A DNA stretch of 64,000 bases from Bifidobacterium samirii (GTDB lineage: Bacteria; Actinomycetota; Actinomycetes; Actinomycetales; Bifidobacteriaceae). The notes beneath the pieces are model-generated. The model was not told the origin of the DNA. It was given only the letters and a program-made list of their open reading frames with translations, and did no database searches. The DNA lies in NCBI RefSeq assembly GCF_003952945.1, contig NZ_QXGK01000003.1, positions 140,905 to 204,904 on the forward strand, in the 5' to 3' direction. Below are positions 1-7,521 of this stretch, piece by piece (the stretch's first letter is position 1; each line of letters begins with the position of its first letter). The position numbers and the translations under genes were made by a program.

Positions 1-1
1 C

Positions 2-676
2 GACCCGTCGCTCAACGTCAAGCATCTGCAGGCGGCCGCCGTGACCCGCGGACCCGCGGTCGGCGTCATAGCCGGCGACGATGCGCGCGCACGCTGCGAG
101 GCGGTCCTCGACCGGCTGCGCAGGCTGCCGCGCCGGTCGAGCGTGATGATGCTCGGCCGCTACCGCGCCGACCTCGACCAGCTGACCCGTCATGCGCCCG
201 CCGGCGCGTTCGTGACCGACGGGGACCGGCTGACGTTCGCCGAACGGCCCGACCTCGCGATCTCGTTCATGACGATCCACCGGTCCAAGGGTCTGCAATG
301 CGATGTCGCGTTCCTGCTATCCTGTGCGGGCGGCGTGCGCGGATTCCCCGGCGCGGTGCGCGAGGAGCCGCTTGTGGGACTGCTGCTGCCGCAGGCCGAA
401 GCGTATCCGTACGCCGAGGAGCGCCGGCTGTGCTATGTGGCGATGACGCGCTGCCGACGCCGGGTGTTCCTCGTGGTCGACCCGGCGCGCCCGTCGCGGT
501 TCGTGTACGAGCTGCGCGAACGCGTCTGCCCGACGGCGTTCCGCGGCGTGAAGCTGGCCGACCGGTGTCCGTCGTGCGGCGAGGCGCTGGCCGAACGCGC
601 CGGCTCGGGCGGCCGGCGGTTCGTCGGCTGCACCGCGTGGCCGGCATGCACGTTCACCCGCGACGCGGGGGAGTGA
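2..676 (+). CDS. UvrD/helicase IV-like DNA helicase, C-terminal part (5' truncated by window)
   Basis: The reading frame is open from base 2, so only the C-terminal 224 codons are visible. The segment SFMTIHRSKGLQCDVAFLL is the helicase C-terminal motif V region of UvrD-like superfamily 1 enzymes, and RRLCYVAMTRCRRRVFLV is motif VI with its arginine finger. The last 50 residues hold a four-cysteine zinc finger (CPSC then GC and AC) of the topoisomerase C4 type, the arrangement of DNA helicase IV-like proteins. The expected role is ATP-driven DNA unwinding in repair. The ATPase N-terminus lies outside the window, so the exact subfamily is uncertain. Confidence 0.85.
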   Translation, partial: DPSLNVKHLQAAAVTRGPAVGVIAGDDARARCEAVLDRLRRLPRRSSVMMLGRYRADLDQLTRHAPAGAFVTDGDRLTFAERPDLAISFMTIHRSKGLQCDVAFLLSCAGGVRGFPGAVREEPLVGLLLPQAEAYPYAEERRLCYVAMTRCRRRVFLVVDPARPSRFVYELRERVCPTAFRGVKLADRCPSCGEALAERAGSGGRRFVGCTAWPACTFTRDAGE

Positions 677-759
677 GATTCCGGTGTGCAGGCGCCGTCT
701 CGTGTTCTTGGGCGGGGGTGTCGTCGGTCGCCGGTCGAATCCGTATGAATTTCCGATCC

Positions 760-941
760 GAGGGGAAGAATTGCGGTCTTGCATGCTCCTTTCAGCCAAC
801 TGAGGGGAAGGATTTCCCTGTGCCTGAGACTGAAAGTCAAGGGTTTTCGGGTGAGAATGTTCAATGAGACCAAGATTCTGCGCTCAGACCGTCCCCTCAG
901 ATCGGCGAAAGAAGCATGCAGGCCCCTCATTCTTCCCCTCA
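760..941. repeat. Long imperfect inverted repeat with 42-bp internal spacing (element C)
   Basis: The 427-base gap between the helicase and the Zur-type gene holds no convincing gene. It contains an imperfect inverted repeat: about 53 bases from 760 (GAGGGGAAGAAT, then TTGCATGCT, then CTGAGGGGA) match the reverse complement of about 889-941. The GAGGGGA motif occurs at 760 and 802 on one arm, and its complement sits at 892 and 934 on the other, so motif spacing is 42 bp on both sides. The arms flank an 80-base centre without obvious repeats. It could be a large hairpin, a mobile palindromic element or a protein-binding array. Confidence 0.6.
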
Positions 942-1035
942 CTCGTCCGATTGCCTCGTGGTCCGTCCTTTGGGCGGCCGTGCATTGCCGCTGCGACGGC
1001 AGATGGGCATCGCTTGCCGTCGTGTCGGCGCGGCG

Positions 1036-1064
1036 ATTATCATTAAGGGCGGCGAAATGATAAT
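1036..1064. promoter_or_regulatory. Candidate Zur/Fur-type operator upstream of the regulator gene
   Basis: ATTATCATT at 1036-1044 is a perfect inverted repeat of AATGATAAT at 1056-1064, 40 bases upstream of the regulator start. AT-rich palindromes containing TGATAAT or TTATCA are typical binding sites of Fur-superfamily regulators. A related motif precedes znuA. Autoregulation is inferred. Confidence 0.55.
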
Positions 1065-1103
1065 GAGTCGGGGTTTCGCCGGCCCTGCGGAAGGTGAGGA
1101 TAT

Positions 1104-1493
1104 ATGGCCACGGATGCGCCGGCCCGGCATACCAGGCAGAAGGATGCGGTGATGCGGCAGCTGCGCGCCTGCGACGACTTCGTGTCGGCGCAGGACCTGC
1201 ACCGCCGTCTCGAGGATGAGGGCGTGCGCGTCGGCCTGGCGACCGTGTATCGTCAGCTCAACGCGCTCGCCGACGCCGGCGCGGCCGACACGATCCGTCT
1301 GGAGGGCCAGCAGCTGTACCGCCTGTGCGGCGACGACGGCCATCATCATCACCTCGTGTGCCGCGAATGCGGCCGCACGGTCGAGATCGACCCGCCGAGC
1401 GAATCGTGGCTGCGCCGCATCGCCGACGGCCATGGCTTCACCGTCGAATCGCACACGCTGGAGGTCTTCGGCCTGTGCCCCGACTGCCGGTAG
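1104..1493 (+). CDS. zur: Fur-family transcriptional regulator, probably zinc-responsive Zur
   Basis: This 129-residue protein has the Fur-family layout. An N-terminal winged helix carries the recognition segment VGLATVYRQLNAL (about 43-55). The C-terminal metal domain has a run of four histidines (80-83), CREC (Cys86 and Cys89) and CPDC (Cys125 and Cys128), the two CxxC pairs of the structural zinc site. With zinc bound it is expected to repress zinc uptake genes. The znuA-type gene 135 bases downstream carries a related upstream AT-rich site, which favours Zur over Fur or PerR. The ATG at 1104 follows a purine-rich GGAAGGTGAGG Shine-Dalgarno region. Metal specificity is inferred from context. 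Confidence 0.85.
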   Translation: MATDAPARHTRQKDAVMRQLRACDDFVSAQDLHRRLEDEGVRVGLATVYRQLNALADAGAADTIRLEGQQLYRLCGDDGHHHHLVCRECGRTVEIDPPSESWLRRIADGHGFTVESHTLEVFGLCPDCR

Positions 1494-1549
1494 GCGGCGG
1501 CTGCGACGTATTCCTCCGCATGTGGGATGAATGTCCGACACGCACTTAT

Positions 1550-1567
1550 TGATAATTGTTCTCATTA
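1550..1567. promoter_or_regulatory. Candidate Zur box upstream of znuA
   Basis: TGATAATTGTTCTCATTA lies about 60 bases before the ZnuA-type start. It resembles actinobacterial Zur boxes and shares the TGATAAT half-site with the palindrome upstream of the regulator, but its symmetry is imperfect. Confidence 0.5.
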
Positions 1568-1628
1568 ACGTTATGATGGTCGCAACGACGTTGCATCACC
1601 GAACCGACCCCTGAGAAAGAGGACCATC

Positions 1629-2531
1629 ATGCGTTCCCGCACCCTGCCCCGTCTCGCCGCCGCTGCGCTCGCCGCGCTGGCGGCCGTCTCCCTGTCCGCC
1701 TGCACCTCCGGCTCCGGCACGGCCGGCGGGGACGCCGTCGACCTGACCGTCGTCGCCTCGCTCAACCAGTGGGGCTCCGTCGCCGCCGACCTGGGCGGCG
1801 ATCATGTCGCCGTCACGTCGATCCTCGACAAGGCGTCCGTCGACGCGCACGACTACGAGCCGACCACGCGCGACGTCGCCGGCCTCGCCGTCGCCGACGT
1901 GGCCGTCGTCAACGGCGCCGGCTACGACGCGTGGGCCGCCAAGGCCGCGCAGGGCGGTTCCGCGACGCTCGTCGACGCCGCCGACGCGGCCGGCATCGCC
2001 GACGGCGAGAATCCGCACGTATGGTTCTCCTCCGCCGCCCGCACCGCGGCCGCCGACGCGATCACCGCCGCCTACGCCGCCGCCGACCCCGACCATGCCG
2101 CCGACTACGAGAGCCTCAACAAGGCCTGGCACGAACGCGAGGACGCGCTGGAATCGCGCATCGCCGAGGCGCGCGACTCCGCCGGCGGCAGCCCCTACGC
2201 GGCCGTCGAATCGGTCGCCGCCTACCTGGCCGACGATCTGGGTCTGGAGGACGTCACCCCCACCGGCTACGCGCAGGCGGCCGCCAACGAAGGCGAGCCC
2301 ACGCCCGCCGACATCAAGGACTTCCGCACGCTGCTGACCGACGGCGAGGCCGACCTGCTCGTCGTCAACACGCAGGAATCGTCCTCCATCGCCGACCAGC
2401 TCGTCGCCGCGGCCAAGACCGGCGAAGTGCCGACCGTCGAACTCACCGAACAGATGCCCGACGGCCAGACCGACCTGCTCGACTGGATCGGCACGCTCGT
2501 CGACGACTTCATCGCCGCCCTGAGCCGCTAA
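1629..2531 (+). CDS. znuA: Zinc ABC transporter substrate-binding lipoprotein (ZnuA type)
   Basis: This 300-residue secreted protein begins with a lipoprotein signal: a hydrophobic stretch (about 8-22), then the lipobox LSAC with acylated Cys25. The mature part is a cluster A-I metal-binding protein. His74 in the DAHDYEPT motif and His130 in NPHVWF match the conserved ligand positions. The long His-rich loop of many ZnuA proteins is absent. It should deliver zinc, or possibly manganese, to an ABC permease, but no permease or ATPase gene is adjacent. The start follows GAGAAAGAGG. The upstream candidate Zur box supports zinc control. Confidence 0.87.
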   Translation: MRSRTLPRLAAAALAALAAVSLSACTSGSGTAGGDAVDLTVVASLNQWGSVAADLGGDHVAVTSILDKASVDAHDYEPTTRDVAGLAVADVAVVNGAGYDAWAAKAAQGGSATLVDAADAAGIADGENPHVWFSSAARTAAADAITAAYAAADPDHAADYESLNKAWHEREDALESRIAEARDSAGGSPYAAVESVAAYLADDLGLEDVTPTGYAQAAANEGEPTPADIKDFRTLLTDGEADLLVVNTQESSSIADQLVAAAKTGEVPTVELTEQMPDGQTDLLDWIGTLVDDFIAALSR

Positions 2532-2548
2532 CCATGGTGGCTCCCGGC

Positions 2549-3044
2549 GATTCTTCTCGCTAAGAGGTCACGAGCGAGCGGATTCGCCGGTTTGGCCGGT
2601 GGTTCTTCTCGCTGAGAGGCTGCGAGCGAGAAGAACCGCGGGGGAGACCGGTGAATCTTCTCACTGAGAGGCTGCAAGCGAGAAGAATCACGGAGCAGGT
2701 CGTGGATCATCCTCGCTGAAGAGCTTTGAGTGAGAGGATTCGCTGGTTGAACCGGTGATTCTTCTCACTGAGAAGTCGTGAGCGAGGGGATTCGCTGGTC
2801 GAACCGCCGATTCTCCTTGCTGAGGAGTTGTGAACGAGAAGAATCGCGGGGGTGGCCGGTGGTTCTTCTCGCTGGGGAGACTCCACCGAGAGGTTTTGCC
2901 GATTGGCTCGGGACTCATGCTCTCTGAGCGGTCGTCAGTGAGAACAAAACGCGGCTTGACCGGTGGTTCTTCTCGCTGGGAAGCTGCGAGCGAGAGCATC
3001 CGCCGGTTTTGCCGGTGAATCCTCTCGCTCTCAGACCGTTGTCG
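2549..3044. repeat. Tandem array of ten palindromic units with exact 52-bp period (family A)
   Basis: The gap between the convergent znuA and mprF-like genes is filled by a degenerate tandem array. Units begin at 2549, 2601, 2653, 2705, 2757, 2809, 2861, 2913, 2965 and 3017, always 52 bases apart. The last decays into the mprF 3' end. Each unit is a 13-base arm like GATTCTTCTCGCT, an 11-base loop, a complementary arm like AGCGAGAAGAATC, and a 15-base linker rich in CCGG. Several changes are compensated: unit 2 has GGTTC paired with GAACC where others have GATTC and GAATC, and unit 4 has CCTC paired with GAGG. No protein coding is apparent. The function is unknown. Confidence 0.85.
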
Positions 3045-5777
3045 TCAGCGCTGGAGTGTGCGCAGCAGCGCGAGCGCCTGGCCGGCGGTCAGCGACGGCA
3101 CGTAGGCGCGCGTCACCGCCAACCCGAGCTGCGGCAGCGCGGCCGCATCCGGGTAGCACACGTACACCGGCTCCTCGCTCGGCTGGAACTTGCGTTTGAA
3201 GTTGAACAGGGAACGGAAGCCGTACGCCGGCTCCATCCAGTCGGCCATGAGCTGCATCGCATGCTGGAGCATCGCCGTGCCCGCATCCATCGTGCCGTCC
3301 GGCGCCGTGTTGTCGCGCTGCGGGTTCATGCCGGCCAGGGGAGCGGCCGACAGGCTCATGAACTCGGCCGCCACGTCCGGATGCTCCAGGCCCTCGTCGC
3401 GCAGCCGTTCGGCCATGCGCGCGATCAGGAACTCCATGATCCCGTTCGGCGCGTCGGTGCGATGGCGCATGAAATCCAGCGTCCAGCCCACGATCCGCCC
3501 GTCGCGCCACGTCGGCAGCCAGCTCGTCACGCCCAGCACGCGGCCCGACGCATCCTGCGCGATCAGGATGCGCACGCGCGGATCGCGCAGCTCCTCGACG
3601 CCGCCGAGCGTGAACTTCATCTCCGGCAGCGCCTTGTCGCCCGCCCACTGCTCCGAGATCTCCTCGATCTGGTCGCGCACGTCCGCATCCGCCTTGTCAA
3701 ACGTGACGAGCACGTCCTCGATGCCTTCGCGGCGCGCCTTGTTGATCGCCGTGCGGATGTCCTGCCACTTCCTGCCGGTCGTCTTCCACGCGCGTGGGTC
3801 GACGACCATCTCGCCGCCCACCTCCAGCGCATTCCAGCCGTCGGCCACCAGCGCGTCGCGCTGGGCGCGATGCACCGCATAGAACACCGGCGTCCACGAA
3901 TGCGCGGCGCAGAAGCGCGAGAACTCGCGCAGATCCGTCATCCACTCGCCCGGATCGCCGAACGGACCCGTGCAGGTGAGCGCCACCCCGTTGATCACCC
4001 GGTACGCGACCGCCGAACGTCCGCTGGGGGAGCGCCAATACCGGTTGCCCTCCCACGTGGCCATGAAGCTCATCGACTCGCCGCCATGCTCCACCAGACG
4101 GCCCGCCTCGGCACGATCGCGGTCGTCGCCGGCCGTCACGTCACGCATCCACCGCACGCACACGACCAGCACCGCCGCCCAGAACACCAGACCCACACCC
4201 TGATACACGGCCGACGCCAACGGCGTGACCGGCACGAACCGCAGCCGCGTATGGCTCAGGAACCCGATCGGCACGAACCGGCCCGGCAGCTCGGCCACCA
4301 GATCACGCCACGACGCGGCCGGATGGAAATCCGACGCGCGCAGCAGGCCGAACGCTAGGTAGCCCGCCGCGCACGCCAGCCACACCGCGCCCAGGCCGAT
4401 CAGACCGCGCATCAGACGCGCCCGGTCGGTCCGCATCGGAAAATGACGCAACGACATCAGCAGCGCCACGGCGAACACGGCCGGCGGCAGCGCGTTCACC
4501 ACGCACGACGCCAACGCGCCATGACGCACCAGCGCCGCGAACCCGTCCGGCACGAACCCCGCCGGAACCACCAGATAGTAGACCACCGCCAACGCGGACG
4601 CCGCCGCCTGACAGACGACCGTCACCCACGCCGCAAGACGACGTCCGCGATACAATCCCCACGCCATGATCGCCATCACCGCCGTCGGCAGCAGCGACCG
4701 CAGCACCGCGCCCGGCATCGACGAACGCACCAGATCGAACTGGAAGAAACACCCCGCATGCGACGGTTCCGCCAGGCAGCGCGCCAACACGCCCTCATCC
4801 GGCGCACCCGGTCCCAGCAGCAGGGCCAGCGGGCTCAACGGACCCGCATGCGTCGGCGACACGGACGCCAGCAGCGGGCCCAACGCCAACACCAGCGCGA
4901 CCGCAGCGAACACGCGCCGCGCCTCGAACGACGTGCCCAGCCGCCAATGCAGCGGATCGTCCGCCGTCTTCGCACGGCCCCGACCGTCGGCGGCGGCCAG
5001 CAGCACGCCGAAGCACTGGCCGGCCAACGCCCCCGCCAGCAGACAGTACGCGCCCGGCGACCCGCCGAACAGCAGCACCGACGCGACCGCCGCATACCCC
5101 ACCAGACGGATGCGCCGACGCCACAACGGACGATGGAAGGCGCTCGCCGCCATCAGAGGCCCCACACCCCACATGAGCGGGCTGAGCGCGAAGCGGATGC
5201 GCGCCACCGCCTGCGTGCCGTGCAGCAGCACCGCGACGCCGCCGCACGCGGCCAGGCCCACGCCCACGCCGAGCACGACCGACAGGATCGCCGCGGCGAC
5301 CGTGCGCCGGATGCCGAGCCTCGGTTCGGCCAGCGTGAGCATGAGCAGCAGCAGAACCTCATCGACCAGCAGCTGGACCGGGCCTCGCGCCAGCAGCAGC
5401 GACGCGGCCATCGACGGCGCATCCGGCGCGCCGAGCGTCGTGGCCAGGCCGGTCAGCGGGAACGGCATGCCGCGGCCGATCGCCGCCAGCCATGCGACGA
5501 CGGTCAGCGCGGCGAACACGCCCGTCGCGCCCACGGCCAGCGGATGCGCGTCGTTCCAGCGGCGCGCGTCGGCGAGCAGGTCGGCCCACGCCTGCGACCG
5601 CGGGCCGCCGGTGTGGCCGGGATACACGTCCGCAGCAGGTTTCACGGATTGTTTCACACTGTCGGTCATGATGGCTCCCTTCATATCGTTCGTCGATGCG
5701 GATGTCGGTGTCGGTGTCGGTGCCGGCTGATTCGCGCTCGCCGGCGCATGGTCCATGTCCGTATGCGGCGTGCTCAC
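3045..5777 (-). CDS. MprF-like membrane protein with phosphatidylglycerol aminoacyltransferase (DUF2156) domain
   Basis: This protein of about 910 residues has a long N-terminal membrane region with many hydrophobic helices, and a soluble C-terminal third typical of DUF2156/MprF synthase domains (for example FMATWEGNRYWRSPSG, TGRKWQDIRTAINKARREG and FNFKRKFQPSEEPVYVCYP). Such enzymes transfer an aminoacyl group from tRNA to phosphatidylglycerol or diacylglycerol and lower the negative membrane charge. The GTG at 5777 overlaps the esterase stop by four bases and follows GGAGG with ideal spacing. An ATG at 5669 behind AAGGGAG is a credible alternative that removes a Pro/Thr/Ser-rich leader of 36 residues. 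The amino acid transferred cannot be read from sequence. Confidence 0.75.
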   Translation of the reverse strand: MSTPHTDMDHAPASANQPAPTPTPTSASTNDMKGAIMTDSVKQSVKPAADVYPGHTGGPRSQAWADLLADARRWNDAHPLAVGATGVFAALTVVAWLAAIGRGMPFPLTGLATTLGAPDAPSMAASLLLARGPVQLLVDEVLLLLMLTLAEPRLGIRRTVAAAILSVVLGVGVGLAACGGVAVLLHGTQAVARIRFALSPLMWGVGPLMAASAFHRPLWRRRIRLVGYAAVASVLLFGGSPGAYCLLAGALAGQCFGVLLAAADGRGRAKTADDPLHWRLGTSFEARRVFAAVALVLALGPLLASVSPTHAGPLSPLALLLGPGAPDEGVLARCLAEPSHAGCFFQFDLVRSSMPGAVLRSLLPTAVMAIMAWGLYRGRRLAAWVTVVCQAAASALAVVYYLVVPAGFVPDGFAALVRHGALASCVVNALPPAVFAVALLMSLRHFPMRTDRARLMRGLIGLGAVWLACAAGYLAFGLLRASDFHPAASWRDLVAELPGRFVPIGFLSHTRLRFVPVTPLASAVYQGVGLVFWAAVLVVCVRWMRDVTAGDDRDRAEAGRLVEHGGESMSFMATWEGNRYWRSPSGRSAVAYRVINGVALTCTGPFGDPGEWMTDLREFSRFCAAHSWTPVFYAVHRAQRDALVADGWNALEVGGEMVVDPRAWKTTGRKWQDIRTAINKARREGIEDVLVTFDKADADVRDQIEEISEQWAGDKALPEMKFTLGGVEELRDPRVRILIAQDASGRVLGVTSWLPTWRDGRIVGWTLDFMRHRTDAPNGIMEFLIARMAERLRDEGLEHPDVAAEFMSLSAAPLAGMNPQRDNTAPDGTMDAGTAMLQHAMQLMADWMEPAYGFRSLFNFKRKFQPSEEPVYVCYPDAAALPQLGLAVTRAYVPSLTAGQALALLRTLQR

Positions 5778-7186
5778 CCGAGCACCTCCAGATCCTCGTT
5801 GCCGGCCCAGGGCGAGTCGGAGGAGCCGTCGGCGGATCCGCCCGCATCGCCGGCGAGACCGACGCGATCGCACCACCACGGCAGCGCCGTCTCCAGCGTC
5901 TCGTTGACCGCATGCCAGTCGTGGCCGGCATGGCGCACCGCAAGCTCCGTCACGTCCATGCCCGCCTTGCGCGCCGCCTTGCCGATGATGCGCACGTTGG
6001 CGACCGACGTCCTGTCGTCGGCGCCGGCGGACAGCACGGCCGTCTGATCCGACGGCGCGTGCGCGGTGATCGCGTCGGCCGGCACGATCGCCCGGTACGC
6101 CGCCTCGTCGCCGCCGAAATATTCGTCGATCGTCTGTTGCCGCGACCCGGCGACGGGCTCCTCCTCGCCGTCGACCGCGATGAACGTGCCGAACAGGTCG
6201 GGATGACGCGGCCCCAGCTGGGTCGCGCACGTGCCGCCCTGCGAGAAGCCGGCGATCGCCCACTGCGCGCCGGACGGCGCCGCCGGCAGCGTGTCGCGGA
6301 TCCAATCGGGCACGTCGACGATCAGATACGTCTCCGCGCGCCCCACCTTCGCCGTGTCGGCGCACAGGCTGTTGACGGTGCTCGCCCCGTTCTGGTCGGG
6401 CACCACGACGATCGGCGCCAGCCCGTCATGCTCCGCCGCGTAGGCGTCGAGCATCGCCTCGATGCCGCTGGCCGCGAACACGCGGTTCGGGCTGCCCGGC
6501 TGGCCGGCGAGCATGACGAGCACCGGCAGCGCCGGCGGCTCGTCGCTCAACGCCGCCGGCGGCAGGTAGACGAGCGCGGTGCGCGCCCTGAACCCGGACG
6601 AGGTCGCCGGAATGTCGGCGGACACGATGCCGCCGGACGACGGCATCGACGGCAGCCGATGCCGGGCCGCCAGATCGCGCCACCGGGTGACGTCCATCGC
6701 CGCGCGGCGCACGTCGACCCCGTCGGCGCCGCCGATGCGCCGGTACGGCGAGTAGCCGACGAGCGAACCGACCGTACGGAACTCGCCGTACGCGGCGTTG
6801 ACGCCCATCGCGCACGCGACGACCGTCAACGGCACGAGCAGTACCGCGAGCGCGCGGGCGAAGCGGCGCGTGCGGCGGATCGCGCCGGCCAGGAAGCCGA
6901 GCGCGGCGAACCCGGCGGCGACCGTGCCGATCACCGTCCATCCGAGCGAGACGCCGAACACCATGATCACGTCGGAGACGAGCCAGGCGGCCAGCAGGCC
7001 GACCGCGCCGGCGACCGCCGCGGCGGCGACGTGGACGCCCAGCGCGCGCACGTCGCGTCGGGCCAGGCGGTCGACGGCCAGCACGACCAGTCCGACGCCC
7101 ACGACCGCCATCACGCCCCAATACAGCGGTCCCGACGTGATCGACCATCCCATCGCATGCTGCAGCCACAACGGCAGATGATGCAT
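5774..7186 (-). CDS. Membrane-anchored esterase (Ag85/esterase D-like alpha/beta hydrolase)
   Basis: This 470-residue protein has four or so N-terminal hydrophobic helices (about residues 8-130) and an extracytoplasmic alpha/beta hydrolase domain. The nucleophile elbow is GFSQGG in WAIAGFSQGGTCATQLGPRH, followed by DGEEEP and the histidine motif RHAGHDWHAVNETL. The fold resembles the putative esterase family that includes mycolyltransferases. The ATG at 7186 follows GGGGAGGT. It overlaps the downstream MprF-like gene by four bases, so the two are probably translationally coupled. The hydrolase may remove or modify the lipid-linked aminoacyl group made by its neighbour; this is inference. Confidence 0.72.
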   Translation of the reverse strand: MHHLPLWLQHAMGWSITSGPLYWGVMAVVGVGLVVLAVDRLARRDVRALGVHVAAAAVAGAVGLLAAWLVSDVIMVFGVSLGWTVIGTVAAGFAALGFLAGAIRRTRRFARALAVLLVPLTVVACAMGVNAAYGEFRTVGSLVGYSPYRRIGGADGVDVRRAAMDVTRWRDLAARHRLPSMPSSGGIVSADIPATSSGFRARTALVYLPPAALSDEPPALPVLVMLAGQPGSPNRVFAASGIEAMLDAYAAEHDGLAPIVVVPDQNGASTVNSLCADTAKVGRAETYLIVDVPDWIRDTLPAAPSGAQWAIAGFSQGGTCATQLGPRHPDLFGTFIAVDGEEEPVAGSRQQTIDEYFGGDEAAYRAIVPADAITAHAPSDQTAVLSAGADDRTSVANVRIIGKAARKAGMDVTELAVRHAGHDWHAVNETLETALPWWCDRVGLAGDAGGSADGSSDSPWAGNEDLEVLG

Positions 7187-7428
7187 TGCTACCTCCCCGA
7201 AATCGACGCGCGTCCCTACGCCGCGCGGCCGGCCGGGCGGCGGCCGGATCCTCACCTCCGGCCGGCGCCTGCGGGCCGACGGATTCGCCATCGTAGGGGC
7301 GTGCGCCGCCTCCCGGCATCCACCGCGGGGATGATATCCGACTCATCCTTTCAGGGGTCCGTCAGGGGAAGTTCAGGGAAGCGCAAGGCGGGCCGGGGCC
7401 GTTGTCCGGTTAGGGTGGGTGACGGATC

Positions 7429-7505
7429 GGAATCCGCAGGGAATCCGCGAGGAATCCGCGAGGAATCCGCGAGGAATCCGCGAGGAATCCGCAGGGAATC
7501 CGAAA
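7429..7505 (+). repeat. Seven tandem copies of an 11-bp repeat before the LTA synthase-like gene
   Basis: GGAATCCGCGA and close variants are repeated head to tail at 7429, 7440, 7451, 7462, 7473, 7484 and 7495, ending 17 bases before the proposed GTG start at 7522. The repeat supplies several GAGGA motifs in the 5' leader. The rest of the 335-base gap (7187-7428) shows no gene or clear signal. Confidence 0.9.
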
Positions 7506-7521
7506 GGAACGGAAAGGAACC

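Noticed and set aside
3009-4358. Long plus-strand open frames opposite the MprF-like gene
   Set aside because: Arg/His-rich shadow frames typical of high-GC DNA; the minus-strand frame has clear family motifs.
5778-6365. Upstream extension of the MprF-like frame to 6365
   Set aside because: The added 196 residues overlap the esterase out of frame and are Arg/Gly-rich without a ribosome-binding site at the first codon.
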